Shown: positions 54,359-62,729 of the stretch, piece after piece
Position numbering within the stretch: position 1 is the first letter of the stretch
Layout of the letters: every line of letters begins with the position of its first letter
Assembly (NCBI GenBank): GCA_014379585.1
Contig: JACMLN010000110.1
Span: forward strand, 1 to 64,000
Reading direction: 5' to 3'
Length of the DNA stretch: 64,000 nucleotides
Source: Gloeobacterales cyanobacterium ES-bin-313
GTDB lineage: Bacteria; Cyanobacteriota; Cyanobacteriia; Gloeobacterales; Gloeobacteraceae
Translations under genes and position numbers: made by a program
The notes under the pieces: generated by a model
What the model saw: the letters and a program-made list of their open reading frames with translations, nothing else
Databases searched by the model: none
What the model was told of the DNA's origin: nothing

Positions 54359-54442
54359 CCTCTTTATCCTAGTGTGCTGGTACTAGGAATTCCGATCATT
54401 TGAGTGCCACACTGGAACATCTCTGCAAGTTAATTGGAATCT

Positions 54443-55372
54443 ATGGCTGCTCTTGAAGTTCACCTGCTGCGCGAAGGCATTTTAGAATCGGTACATCGCT
54501 GTGAAGCGGTTGTCAGTGACCATCGTGGTCGGGTGCTCTCCCGCAATGTGGGCGATGATCGTGCCACTTTTATGCGCTCGTCCATGAAGCCGTTTCAAGC
54601 ATTCGCTGTCTTGAACACGGGGGCGGCTCAAGCGTTCTCGATGGGCGAAGCGGATCTTGCCCTGATGTGTAGTTCTCATGCAGGCGAGATGATCCATGCC
54701 CGTCGCGTATTCGCCATGCTCTGGCGTATGGGGTTAGATCCTGCTTCTTTGAGTTGTCCAATTCCAACAGGCAAAGAAAGCCCACTGCAACATAACTGTT
54801 CTGGTAAACACAGCGGAATGCTCGCCGCTTGTCTCCAACAGGGCTGGCCGACGCTCGACTACGCAGACCGCCGCCACCCGGTTCAACAACTGATCGCTAA
54901 CACGGTGGCGGAATTGCTGTCCATGCCCGTAGACGAGTTGATCTTGGCCAAAGACGACTGCGGAGTGCCGACTTTCCAGTTGCAACTCCAACAGATGGCT
55001 TGGCTCTACGCCCAGTTGTCCGAAGGGCGGCTTCCCACCTTAGAAATCTTGGCCCGTGCCATGGTGCATGAACCAAAGATGGTCGCAGGCGAGGGCCGAT
55101 TCGACACGTTGCTCATGGAAATGAGTCAGGGAGCCGTGGTGAGCAAAGCAGGCGCTGAAGGGGTGCAATGCATCGGGCGCATGGGCGAAGGTATGGGACT
55201 AGCGGTCAAAGTCATTGATGGAGCCAGCCGTGCCAAAAATCCGGTGGTGATTCATCTACTGCGGCAGCTGGGCTGGATCGAGCCGGATGTGGCAGATACC
55301 CTCAACGATCACTTCGGACTGCTCAATCCCCAACAACGCCTCGAAGTCGTCGGTGAACTAGAGCTTCTTTAA
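54443..55372 (+). CDS. L-asparaginase II-type protein
   Basis: This 309-residue protein matches the asparaginase-II family (PF06089), distinct from the classic type I/II enzymes. Conserved segments are RSSMKPFQAFAVL, CSSHAGEMIHARRV, HNCSGKHSGMLAACLQQGWP and KDDCGVPTFQL. It hydrolyses asparagine to aspartate and ammonia. The ATG at 54443 was preferred to an upstream TTG (54434). It has its own terminator-like hairpin downstream. Confidence 0.9.
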   Translation: MAALEVHLLREGILESVHRCEAVVSDHRGRVLSRNVGDDRATFMRSSMKPFQAFAVLNTGAAQAFSMGEADLALMCSSHAGEMIHARRVFAMLWRMGLDPASLSCPIPTGKESPLQHNCSGKHSGMLAACLQQGWPTLDYADRRHPVQQLIANTVAELLSMPVDELILAKDDCGVPTFQLQLQQMAWLYAQLSEGRLPTLEILARAMVHEPKMVAGEGRFDTLLMEMSQGAVVSKAGAEGVQCIGRMGEGMGLAVKVIDGASRAKNPVVIHLLRQLGWIEPDVADTLNDHFGLLNPQQRLEVVGELELL

Positions 55373-55396
55373 AGCTGTGCGCGATAGGTCGTTTTC

Positions 55397-55427
55397 GCCG
55401 TAACTGAGTCGGGTAATCAGTTACGGC
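55397..55427. terminator. Hairpin between convergent genes
   Basis: A perfect 11-bp stem (GCCGTAACTGA with TCAGTTACGGC) and 9-base loop overlap the stop codon of the dockerin gene. No T-tract follows on either side, so it probably works as a bidirectional, weak terminator. Confidence 0.55.
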
Positions 55428-56313
55428 AGCGCAGTGCGGCCAGATCCACGTCAGTTAGGCGATTTTTCTCAGAACCAGGTGATCGGAACATACGGCCACC
55501 GCGCATATAGGCATCCCCCTGAATCAGTCTCGGCTCACTTGTGCTGAGGCTGGAGCCATAACCGCCCCGAATACCAAATAGTCCCAGCAAGCCACCGAGG
55601 AGTCCTCCACCGCCAGAGCTTCTTGGCGTGGTGGGATAGTAACCATTGCCAGTGTTGATGATTTCGGTGCGAATCTGAATATCGGCAACGCCAGGGCCAC
55701 GATTAGTGATTTCAAAGGTAGAAGCGAAGACAGCTCCGGCGCTGTCGCGGTTCTGCTCGGTGAAGTTGAATCGTCTCTCACTATAATTGTTGACCTGCCA
55801 ACAGAGCCGCTCTAGCCTTTCTCCTGTTTGAACTTTGACAGCATAGTAAAGCTTTGAAAGATCCCCAGGTAGGCTGATGGCCTCGTCACCATTAGAACCA
55901 CCAGCCTGCCCAAAGCTAGACCCTTCTACGCTGTACACGGATGATGAAAATTCCCAGTTGCCCCGCACCCACTCAGGGACGACCTCCTCCAGGCCAAGTT
56001 GAAAAGCTGAAGCTTTACGGGAGTTTTTCTGACCAACTTGAACGTTAAACGGTTCTGGAAGTTTGGTGAGGCCGAAGCGTTTACGCAGTACATTTGCATC
56101 CCGTACGTCGATTCGACTGTCCCCGTTCAAGTCAGCGTGTTGGGTTTGTTCTTCTTGAAGTAGACCTGTGCCGTCGAGATACTGCTCAAGCAGGGTCAAG
56201 TCTGCTTGATCGACGCGCCCATCGTTGTTAAGATCGCCAGCCCCTTTGGTCTGGCCAAAGGCAGGTGCAGCGAGGAATATCAATACAGTAAACAGAAAAG
56301 GAGCGTACTTCAT
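55417..56313 (-). CDS. Exported protein with dockerin type I domain
   Basis: The ATG at 56313 opens a 298-residue precursor with a signal peptide ending near APAFG. Residues 27-80 form a dockerin type I domain with two calcium-binding loops, DLNNDGRVDQAD (27-38) and DLNGDSRIDVRD (61-72). The remaining 200 residues are beta-rich (many Ser, Gly and Arg) and not recognised; a Gly-rich segment GGGGLLGGLLGLFGIRGGYG lies near 240. Dockerins bind cohesins in cellulosomes and in other surface complexes. No cohesin is seen in this window. Confidence 0.75.
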   Translation of the reverse strand: MKYAPFLFTVLIFLAAPAFGQTKGAGDLNNDGRVDQADLTLLEQYLDGTGLLQEEQTQHADLNGDSRIDVRDANVLRKRFGLTKLPEPFNVQVGQKNSRKASAFQLGLEEVVPEWVRGNWEFSSSVYSVEGSSFGQAGGSNGDEAISLPGDLSKLYYAVKVQTGERLERLCWQVNNYSERRFNFTEQNRDSAGAVFASTFEITNRGPGVADIQIRTEIINTGNGYYPTTPRSSGGGGLLGGLLGLFGIRGGYGSSLSTSEPRLIQGDAYMRGGRMFRSPGSEKNRLTDVDLAALRCRN

Positions 56314-56488
56314 CGTCAAATAAAACCTTGTTTTTTCTTGGATGCGAAAAGCGATGTTGCTGTTCCCAGCTTGGTCGCTCATGATCGCTTCAGTAGAATT
56401 GACTTTAATATAGCCTTGTTTCGTAGTGAAATCCGCCACCTGAGAATGCTTCGGTTACAGTAAAAAATAGGGCTGTCAACCTACTAAA

Positions 56489-57178
56489 ATGTCGAGTTCC
56501 GAACCAAAAAATCCACTGACTCAGCTAGGCGAAGCTCGCACTTTTGTGGGCACAAAGATAAAGGCCATCCAAGAATCCTTCTGGATGCGCCAAGTGAGCC
56601 GAGTGCTTGGCACCGACTGGCTGCTTCAGATCGTCGGACAGGTCAACCTAAGTCAAGCGATCAAGACCGTTGCCGAAGTCCGTCGTCAGCTACCAACAAC
56701 GGCTACAACCACAGAGATCGCGCAAGAATTGACTCGGCGCAAGGCACTGCTCTGTGGCGGGCTTGGTTTGGCTGCGGGTCTTCTCCCTCCGGGCGTGAAT
56801 CTGGCTGCAGGTTTTGCGGATGCTTTTGTCAATATTCGTTTTCAAGTCGAACTGGTGTACGAGATCGCTTGCGTCTACGGCTTAGATCTGCACAGCGCAG
56901 ATCGCAAAGGGGAATCGTTGTTTGTCCTCGCTGCGGGGTTCGGCGCAGAGCAAGCAACGACGACAAGCCTTCAGCTTGCCCAGCGCTTTGCCCTCGAAAA
57001 GCTATCGGAAGCAGCAATCGCCCAACTTGCCCGCTTGATCAGTGTCCAGATCGCCGAACAAATTATCCTCAGGGGCATTCCGGTCTTGGGAGCCTGTGCA
57101 GCGGCGGGGATGAACGCTACTTTTGTCACCTTGGTGGGCAATGCCGCTCAACGCTTTTATGGCCAGTCAGATCGATGA
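56489..57178 (+). CDS. EcsC-like protein
   Basis: The 229-residue protein resembles the EcsC family: an N-terminal helical part, then a Gly- and Pro-rich hydrophobic centre (GLLPPGVNLAAGFADAF), a conserved FQVELVYEIACVYGLDL and a second hydrophobic segment near 190-215 (GIPVLGACAAAGMNATFV). It may sit on or in the membrane. Its role is unknown. The stop overlaps the SGNH gene by ATGA, so the two are coupled. Confidence 0.68.
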   Translation: MSSSEPKNPLTQLGEARTFVGTKIKAIQESFWMRQVSRVLGTDWLLQIVGQVNLSQAIKTVAEVRRQLPTTATTTEIAQELTRRKALLCGGLGLAAGLLPPGVNLAAGFADAFVNIRFQVELVYEIACVYGLDLHSADRKGESLFVLAAGFGAEQATTTSLQLAQRFALEKLSEAAIAQLARLISVQIAEQIILRGIPVLGACAAAGMNATFVTLVGNAAQRFYGQSDR

Positions 57179-57804
57179 AACACATCATTTTGTTGGGTGA
57201 CTCGATTTTGGACAATGCCGCCTACGTGGAGGATGGTCCAGCGTTGATCGATCAACTGAAAGCAAAGTTGCCCAAGGGTTGGAAGGCTACGCTGCGCGCT
57301 GTCGATGGCAGCACCACCGCAGACATCAAAACCCAACTGCTTCAGTTGCCCAGCGATACATCCCATCTCATGATTAGCGTCGGCGGAAATAATGCCCTCC
57401 TCCGACTCGAATTTCTGCAAGAACGGGCGAGTTCTGTGGCAGAAGTGATGGCAAGACTTGCCCAACTCGGCGAGGAATTTCAGAACAGCTACCAAAGCAT
57501 GTTGCAAAAAGCACTGGTGCATAAAAAACCGACGATTCTTTGCACGATCTACTATCCGCAATTTGCAGAACCTTACCAAACCATGGCAGTTGCGGCATTG
57601 ACAGTATTCAACGATGTCATTCTGCGCGCCGCCTTCGTGGCTGGACTACCGGTTATTGACCTGCGTCTCCTCTGCAATGACCCAGCAGACTATGCCAACC
57701 CCATCGAGCCTTCTGAGATCGGGGGTGAAAAAATTACGACCGCTATTGCTCGGATTGTCAAAGAGCACGACTTTACTTGCCAGCGGACGGCTATTTACTT
57801 TTAA
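57175..57804 (+). CDS. SGNH/GDSL hydrolase family protein
   Basis: This 209-residue protein has the GDSL-type serine motif ILLGDSILDN at the N-terminus and block III VGGNNA. In the usual last block, D-x-x-H, the segment reads NPIEPSEIGG, so the catalytic Asp-His pair appears replaced by Asn and Glu. It could still be an esterase using another acid, or a non-catalytic relative. It starts inside the stop codon of the EcsC-like gene. It ends four bases before the convergent dcd gene. Confidence 0.75.
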   Translation: MKHIILLGDSILDNAAYVEDGPALIDQLKAKLPKGWKATLRAVDGSTTADIKTQLLQLPSDTSHLMISVGGNNALLRLEFLQERASSVAEVMARLAQLGEEFQNSYQSMLQKALVHKKPTILCTIYYPQFAEPYQTMAVAALTVFNDVILRAAFVAGLPVIDLRLLCNDPADYANPIEPSEIGGEKITTAIARIVKEHDFTCQRTAIYF

Positions 57805-57808
57805 TTCC

Positions 57809-58420
57809 TCAGACCATCGGCAAAACGATCTTTTGCGCCTGGGATTGATACTTCCCTGGCCCTTCTTTGCGGGTGGCGTAGGTTACTTCTGGAACGCTAT
57901 CAGTTGTAAAAAAGAGGACTTGGGCAATGCCTTCATTCGGAAAGACGATTACGTCACAGGGGGTCGGATTGGCAATTTCCAAGGTAAGAACCCCTTTCCA
58001 TCCCGGCTCCAAGATCGTAATTGGGATGTTTACGCCAGAACGAATGTAAGTACTTTTACAGGTAGTCACACCGACAACATCGTCGGGCATGGCAAAGGAT
58101 TCGACTGAGTGGGCGAGAGCCAAAGAATTGGCAGGCAAGATAAAGTACTGACCATCTTCCCCAGTCATGAGGGGCATGTCTTCGAGCACCCGGCTATCGA
58201 AGCGCTTTGGATTGATCGGTGGTGCACCTGGGATACGGCGAAAAACTTTGAACTCGCGATCGGAAAGCCGAATATCGTAGCCAGCGGAGGACAGACCAAA
58301 ACTGAGCACGCGTTGCCATTCTCCCTGGGGGTTACTGACCCGACGCACCAAATCAGCTACGAAGGGCTGAATCATCCCAGCGTTGGCCTGTTCTTTGATC
58401 CAGGTGTCACTTTTGAGCAT
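57809..58420 (-). CDS. dcd: dCTP deaminase
   Basis: This 203-residue enzyme converts dCTP to dUTP, the precursor of dTTP. It belongs to the trimeric dUTPase-like fold, with SAGYDIRLSDREFKVF near the N-terminus, the catalytic region AHSVESFAMPDDVVGVTTCKSTYIRSG and the C-terminal GPGKYQSQAQKIVLP segment. Length is normal. It is followed upstream by the BtuR-like gene on the same strand, with only 3 bases between. Confidence 0.92.
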   Translation of the reverse strand: MLKSDTWIKEQANAGMIQPFVADLVRRVSNPQGEWQRVLSFGLSSAGYDIRLSDREFKVFRRIPGAPPINPKRFDSRVLEDMPLMTGEDGQYFILPANSLALAHSVESFAMPDDVVGVTTCKSTYIRSGVNIPITILEPGWKGVLTLEIANPTPCDVIVFPNEGIAQVLFFTTDSVPEVTYATRKEGPGKYQSQAQKIVLPMV

Positions 58421-58423
58421 GGC

Positions 58424-58963
58424 CTAGGGACGTTGAGAAACGACACGCAGTTCCGTCACTTGGTCGGCAATCTCTAAGATTGCTTCGGGCATTTGGGGGC
58501 CTGTCAAGACCACATCCATATAAGAAGGACGTTCTTGCAGCAAAGTCACCACTTCCGACTCAGGAATAAGCCCAAACTGCACGGCCAAACTCAGTTCATC
58601 CAAGATAACAAGGCCAAAACGCCCACTCTGGATCGAACGCTTGGTAAATTGCCAAAGTTCTTGCATCGCTTTTTGCTCTTCGACATCGAGCTGTGGAGTA
58701 TCGAGGCAGCGGCTGAGATTGCAACGCACCCAACGCAATCCCTGGCAGAGCAACATTGGGTTCTCTGGCCCTTGATTGATCCCACCCTTCAAAAATTGAA
58801 TGATCAGTACGGGAGAACCTTGACCTGCCACCCGAAGTGCCTGAGCAATCACCGATGCATTGAAATGGCGATGGGCTCCTGTGACCACCTGAATAGCACC
58901 CTGGAGCGCCAGGGAAGAGCTTGACTCCGGTACTTTTGATCCGGGTTCGATTTGGGCAACCAT
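58424..58963 (-). CDS. BtuR/CobO-like P-loop protein with degenerate Walker A
   Basis: The 179-residue product resembles the BtuR/CobO family of cob(I)alamin adenosyltransferases: LRVAGQGSPVLIIQFLKGG, LVILDELSLAVQFGLI and VVLTGPQMPEAILEIAD are clear counterparts. The ATP-binding loop, normally GKGKTT, reads GAHRHFNAS, without the lysine. It may not bind ATP in the usual way and may not be an adenosyltransferase. The ATG at 58963 follows GGAG. It lies directly upstream of dcd. Confidence 0.75.
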   Translation of the reverse strand: MVAQIEPGSKVPESSSSLALQGAIQVVTGAHRHFNASVIAQALRVAGQGSPVLIIQFLKGGINQGPENPMLLCQGLRWVRCNLSRCLDTPQLDVEEQKAMQELWQFTKRSIQSGRFGLVILDELSLAVQFGLIPESEVVTLLQERPSYMDVVLTGPQMPEAILEIADQVTELRVVSQRP

Positions 58964-59550
58964 CAACACCCACTCCATACATCTAGTGTGTCTGGTAGCT
59001 ATCAAACCCTATATGGCGGTATTCGTCAAGCAAATCACTGAGGATTGCTCGATCTCCAGTGTTGGTCGATGGAGCAAAATTTTTTGCCGATCCAGCTAGA
59101 AATTTATACAGGCTTTTACTAAAATATTTCTATTGCAAACTTCCCGAATTCAAAGTTTCTATTTCACTCAAAAATCATTCAAAATGAGGTTTGTCAATAA
59201 AGAAAAACTTGCTGGCTTTCACATTCAGCGTGATCTCCCCCTCCGGGTTCTTCCGCATAGATGCCGGAAGACCATGGGTATAGCTACAAGAAATTTTCAT
59301 CAAAAACTTATAAATAGCCTTTCAAAAACGGCTAAGACGACATGACAGTGGGCGTTCTAACGCTTAAGTATGTTGATTCGATAAAATAAAGATGTGTATC
59401 TAGAAAATCATCCAAATCAAGAACACTTTGCCTCTCCGTATTTTTTGCGGGTCTTGCTGCACTCCTATATAGTCAAACCTGCGCTTGCGCCTGACCAGTA
59501 AGATCGGTTACAGTGCAAGACTGTGCGATTCACTGCGTCGTCGAAGAGTT
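58964..59550. other. Long AT-rich intergenic region before rplK
   Basis: Almost 590 bases separate the divergent BtuR-like and rplK genes. No gene is supported; a 70-codon frame at 59133-59345 looks like chance. A hairpin CTTCCG/CGGAAG lies near 59248-59268 and TAGCC/GGCTA near 59317-59336. The rplK promoter is described separately. Confidence 0.45.
59445..59473 (+). promoter_or_regulatory. Candidate promoter of the rplK operon
   Basis: TTGCGG (59445-59450) and TATAGT (59468-59473) are separated by 17 bases, the ideal distance. Transcription would start near 59480, giving a leader of about 70 bases before rplK. Confidence 0.55.
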
Positions 59551-59976
59551 ATGCCTAAAAAAGTTACCGCCAAGATCAAGCTGGCTCTGCCCGCTGGTAA
59601 GGCCAACCCTGCGCCCCCAGTCGGCCCTGCCCTCGGTCAGCACGGCGTCAACATCATGATGTTTTGCAAAGAGTACAATGCCCGCACCGCAGACCAGCCG
59701 GGCATGATTATTCCCGTCGAAATTACGGTCTTTGAAGATCGCAGTTTCACCTTTATCCTCAAGACGCCTCCTGCTTCGGTGCTTTTGGCCAAGGCGGCTG
59801 GTGTACCCAAGGGTTCTGGTAAGCCCAATAAAGAGAAAGCTGGCAAGATCTCCACGGCCCAACTTCGTCAGATTGCTGAACAGAAGTTGCCCGACCTCAA
59901 CGCCAACGACGTTGAAGCGGCTATGAAGATCATTGCTGGGACTGCCCGCAATATGGGTATCGACATCAACGATTAA
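59551..59976 (+). CDS. rplK: 50S ribosomal protein L11
   Basis: This 141-residue protein binds 23S rRNA at the GTPase-associated centre. It starts [21 protein letters not shown] (shown in part), has [20 protein letters not shown] and the C-terminal RNA-binding domain with [13 protein letters not shown] and [11 protein letters not shown]. It is the first gene of the L11-L1-L10-L7/L12 operon. The usual upstream nusG is not present here. Confidence 0.98.
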   Translation: MPKKVTAKIKLALPAGKANPAPPVGPALGQHGVNIMMFCKEYNARTADQPGMIIPVEITVFEDRSFTFILKTPPASVLLAKAAGVPKGSGKPNKEKAGKISTAQLRQIAEQKLPDLNANDVEAAMKIIAGTARNMGIDIND

Positions 59977-60022
59977 CGTTACAGGGGCAGGGAATTCCCG
60001 CTACGACCCCACGGAGGAAACG

Positions 60023-60736
60023 ATGGTTCAACTGTCTAAGCGCGTCAAGGCGCTCCGCGATCAAGTTGATCGCGCCATGCTCTACCCAGCGCCCCAAGCG
60101 CTCACCATGGCCAAAACCCTGGCCAACGCCAAATTTGATGAAACCGTAGAGGCACACATTCGCCTTGGGATCAACCCAAAGTACGCTGACCAACAGGTAC
60201 GGGCGACGGTGACCCTGCCCCAAGGCACCGGGAAGTCGATCCGGATCGCTGTTCTGGCCAAGGGCGAAAAAGTCCGCGAAGCGACCAACGCTGGTGCCGA
60301 TATCGCTGGTTCTGAAGAACTGATCGAGCGCATCCAAGCGGGGTTCATGGACTTCGACTTGATGATCGCGACCCCGGACATCATGCCCCAAGTGGCTCGT
60401 CTCGGAAAATTGCTTGGTCCTCGTGGCCTGATGCCCTCGCCAAAAGGCGGCACAGTCACCATGGATCTCGCTGGCGCGATCCGCGAATTTAAGGGTGGTA
60501 AGCTCGAATTTCGGGCAGACCGCACCGGGATCGTCCACGTTGGTTTCGGCAAAGTGAGCTTTACACCGGAAGCCCTGCTTGAAAATCTCAAGGCACTCCA
60601 AGAGGCGATCGACCGCGCCAAGCCGAGTGGTGCCAAGGGCCGCTACTATCGCACCTTCCACATCAAGACGACCATGGGGCCGTCCCTGGAGATCGATATC
60701 AGTGCCCTCCGCGACCTGAAGCTGGAGACCACCTAG
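60023..60736 (+). CDS. rplA: 50S ribosomal protein L1
   Basis: This 237-residue protein forms the L1 stalk at the E site. The family segments are [35 protein letters not shown] and [16 protein letters not shown] (shown in part), and the length is normal. The ATG at 60023 follows GGAGGAAACG. In many bacteria L1 also binds its own message to regulate rplK-rplA. It is followed by the L10 leader. Confidence 0.98.
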   Translation: MVQLSKRVKALRDQVDRAMLYPAPQALTMAKTLANAKFDETVEAHIRLGINPKYADQQVRATVTLPQGTGKSIRIAVLAKGEKVREATNAGADIAGSEELIERIQAGFMDFDLMIATPDIMPQVARLGKLLGPRGLMPSPKGGTVTMDLAGAIREFKGGKLEFRADRTGIVHVGFGKVSFTPEALLENLKALQEAIDRAKPSGAKGRYYRTFHIKTTMGPSLEIDISALRDLKLETT

Positions 60737-60744
60737 GGCAAAAC

Positions 60745-60876
60745 GTTTCAAATGCAATAGCCAGAGCCGTAGAAAGCAGGGGCAAACCGCTTAATCATCC
60801 TGCCGAGGTTCGTTCGGAGAGTAGTTTCTACCCTCCTGACAGCCTCCTTTTGCGGGGCTGTCTTTTTATTCAAGGA
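60745..60876 (+). promoter_or_regulatory. Ribosomal protein L10 leader
   Basis: The region between rplA and rplJ matches the L10-leader RNA in arrangement and core sequence (CTTAATCATCCTGCCGAGG near 60789). L10 with L7/L12 binds this structure to regulate rplJ and rplL expression. It contains the attenuator hairpin at 60838-60867. Confidence 0.75.
60838..60867 (+). terminator. Attenuator hairpin in the L10 leader
   Basis: GACAGCC pairs with GGCTGTC around a CT-rich loop, followed by TTTTTATT. It is a factor-independent terminator placed between rplA and rplJ and would reduce read-through when L10 is abundant. Confidence 0.8.
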
Positions 60877-60886
60877 GGTGAAAAAC

Positions 60887-61414
60887 GTGGGCAAAAGACC
60901 AGTCAAAGAAATCGTCGTCAGCGACATCAAGACCATGCTGGACAAGAGTACCGCTGTAATCGTCATGGATTACCGGGGGCTGACGGTGGCTGAAATCAGC
61001 GACTTTCGGCGCAAAGTCCGTCCCCTTGGTAGTCACTGTGTGATCGCCAAAAACACCCTCATGGGCGTCGCAATCCGCGAGTCCAAGTGGGAAAAGCTCG
61101 AAGGTATCCTCTCTGGCCCTTCGGCCTTTGTGTTTGCCGATGGCAAGCTGCGCGAAGTGATCAAGGCTTACGAAGCATTCCAAAAGGAAACCAAAAAGAC
61201 CGAATTGCGTGGTGGTGTTGCAGAAGGATTGCTTTTCGATGTCCCAGGACTGAAGCAATTTGCTGAACTGCCAACCCGCGAAGAACTCTTCGGCCAAGTG
61301 GCTGGAATGGTTCTCTCGATTCCAACCAAGATCGCTGTCGGTGTCAAAGAAATTCCTTCTGGACTCGCACGGGCAATCGCCGCTATCGAAAAGCAGAAAC
61401 AAGAAGCTGCTTAG
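60887..61414 (+). CDS. rplJ: 50S ribosomal protein L10
   Basis: This 175-residue protein forms the base of the L7/L12 stalk. Conserved parts are IVMDYRGLTVAEISDFRRKV and VIAKNTLMGVAIRES (shown in part), SGPSAFVFAD and the C-terminal helix that binds L7/L12. The GTG at 60887 lies eight bases after GGAGG; a GTG at 60878 overlaps that site and is excluded. It is preceded by the L10 leader. Confidence 0.97.
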   Translation: MGKRPVKEIVVSDIKTMLDKSTAVIVMDYRGLTVAEISDFRRKVRPLGSHCVIAKNTLMGVAIRESKWEKLEGILSGPSAFVFADGKLREVIKAYEAFQKETKKTELRGGVAEGLLFDVPGLKQFAELPTREELFGQVAGMVLSIPTKIAVGVKEIPSGLARAIAAIEKQKQEAA

Positions 61415-61445
61415 TACTCTCTCAACTTTTTAGGAGCAATTAATC

Positions 61446-61838
61446 ATGGCAAGTGAAAAAGTCGTCCAGATCGTCGAAGATCTCAAAACCCTCAGCCTGC
61501 TTGACGCAGCTGACTTGGTGAAGCTGATCGAAGAAACCTTCGGTGTCTCCGCTGCTGCCCCTGTGGCCGTTGCTGCTGCTCCCGGTGCTGGCGCTGCTGC
61601 CCCCGTGGAAGAAGTCGTCGAACAAACCGAGTTCACCGTCTTCCTCGAAGAAGTGCCTGCCGACAAGAAGATCGGTATCCTCAAGATCGCCCGCGAAATC
61701 ACCGGACTTGGCCTCAAAGAAGCCAAAGACTTGGTGGAAGCGGCTCCCAAGGCAGTCAAAGAAGGCGTGTCCAAGGATGACGCTGCTGCTTTCAAGAAGA
61801 AGCTCGAAGATGCCGGTGCCAAGGTCTCCATCAAATAA
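61446..61838 (+). CDS. rplL: 50S ribosomal protein L7/L12
   Basis: This 130-residue protein forms the flexible stalk that recruits translation factors. It has an N-terminal dimer domain, an Ala/Val-rich hinge (about 36-58) and the globular C-terminal domain with [45 protein letters not shown] (in part) and [10 protein letters not shown]. It is the last gene of the operon. An AGGAGC site precedes the ATG. Confidence 0.98.
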   Translation: MASEKVVQIVEDLKTLSLLDAADLVKLIEETFGVSAAAPVAVAAAPGAGAAAPVEEVVEQTEFTVFLEEVPADKKIGILKIAREITGLGLKEAKDLVEAAPKAVKEGVSKDDAAAFKKKLEDAGAKVSIK

Positions 61839-61861
61839 CATCGTTTTTCGTGGACATGTAG

Positions 61862-61881
61862 GGGCACGCAGCAGCGTGCCC
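61862..61881. repeat. Short perfect inverted repeat after rplL
   Basis: GGGCACGC and GCGTGCCC form an 8-bp stem around the 4-base loop AGCA. It resembles the GC-rich palindromes scattered between genes in many cyanobacteria, but only this one copy was noticed in the window. Confidence 0.5.
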
Positions 61882-61903
61882 AACGCTCACGGATGAACCG
61901 AAG

Positions 61904-61932
61904 ACTCCCTTTCTGCATACCAGCGAGGGAGT
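61904..61932 (+). terminator. Terminator of the ribosomal-protein operon
   Basis: ACTCCCT pairs with AGGGAGT, with an inner CTG/CAG pair around CATAC, followed by TATTTATT. It lies between rplL and the convergent gene at 61936. Confidence 0.7.
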
Positions 61933-61935
61933 TAT

Positions 61936-62664
61936 TTATTGTGGGACGAGTTGCCAAACTCCGTAGGGATTAAACAAAATATCGTCTTCGGGATAAAGCG
62001 TGCAAGGCTGCATGTGCAACATATAGTAAGGCGTTGTGTTTTGCCCTTGTCGAAAGGTACTACCCTCTTCAAAATTTGGACTTTCCAAGATCATGAACTG
62101 CAGAAAAGCCTGCAATAAGAGTGCGGCTTCTGCGGCAGGAACATCGACACTGACGGCGGCATCGGGAAAACCGAGGTTGTGCATCCCACAGGAGTGGTAG
62201 CTTTCTTGGTTCTTGAGCAGCGTGACGAATGCCTCGTAGATAGACAGGGTAGTTTTTTGGGCACTCAGTGCTGTCCAGCCCGCTTTGCTGTGGGCAATGG
62301 CGGAGGATTCGACTTTGATGCCCAGTCCGCCTGCTTGCAAAAGATCATTGCCTAAAAGTAGGGCACTGCGGGCTGCTTCTAAAGATCCGCCTTTGGTAAT
62401 CAAAAACAGCAAGTAGGTATGGTTTTCAATCGCTTCGAGATCTTCGGGACTGAGGTGTTCAGAGACAGACAACTCAAAAGCTCGACGTAAGTTGGGGTCA
62501 GGATCGGCCACTTCGACCCGTACTGTTTCGCCAGTGCGGCCATCGACGAGCAAAGCACCAGCAAAGAAAAGTGCTTCGTTACTTTCGAGGATTTGCGCGC
62601 CAATTGCTTCGCTGGCAGGCCATTGACCGGGAATCCCTAATACGATTTGCGGTGCTGCTGTCAT
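61936..62664 (-). CDS. Protein of unknown function, DUF4261-like
   Basis: The 242-residue product is not firmly recognised. It starts APQIVLGIPGQWP and has an HSKAGWTAL-like middle and a Pro-, Gly- and Tyr-rich end. The overall pattern of strands and helices may match DUF4261 proteins, but the similarity is too weak to state. The ATG at 62664 is used; a GTG at 62727 would overlap the putative rbcR operator. It is divergent from rbcR. Confidence 0.6.
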   Translation of the reverse strand: MTAAPQIVLGIPGQWPASEAIGAQILESNEALFFAGALLVDGRTGETVRVEVADPDPNLRRAFELSVSEHLSPEDLEAIENHTYLLFLITKGGSLEAARSALLLGNDLLQAGGLGIKVESSAIAHSKAGWTALSAQKTTLSIYEAFVTLLKNQESYHSCGMHNLGFPDAAVSVDVPAAEAALLLQAFLQFMILESPNFEEGSTFRQGQNTTPYYMLHMQPCTLYPEDDILFNPYGVWQLVPQ

Positions 62665-62713
62665 GGATCTTCGTTGAGAACTTGGGGCGCAGTCTACCAC
62701 GGAGCCAGTTTCT

Positions 62714-62729
62714 TTGTGATTAGACACAA
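62714..62729. promoter_or_regulatory. Putative LysR operator upstream of rbcR
   Basis: TTGTG and CACAA are separated by 6 bases and form an inverted repeat of the T-N11-A type that LysR proteins bind. It overlaps the likely -35 region; TACTAT at 62735-62740 would be the -10. It could serve autoregulation of rbcR and the divergent gene. Confidence 0.5.

Noticed and set aside
56869-57174. N-terminal extension of the SGNH protein by about 100 residues
   Set aside because: The extension is read out of frame from the EcsC-like gene and is rich in Arg and Cys; the ATG at 57175 overlapping the upstream stop is the natural start.
59133-59345. 70-codon frame in the spacer before rplK
   Set aside because: The sequence is AT-rich with a TTG start, no ribosome-binding site and an unnatural amino-acid mix.
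59966-60757. 263-codon open frame opposite rplA
   Set aside because: It is the mirror image of a highly conserved ribosomal-protein gene with strong codon bias, and the translated sequence resembles no protein.
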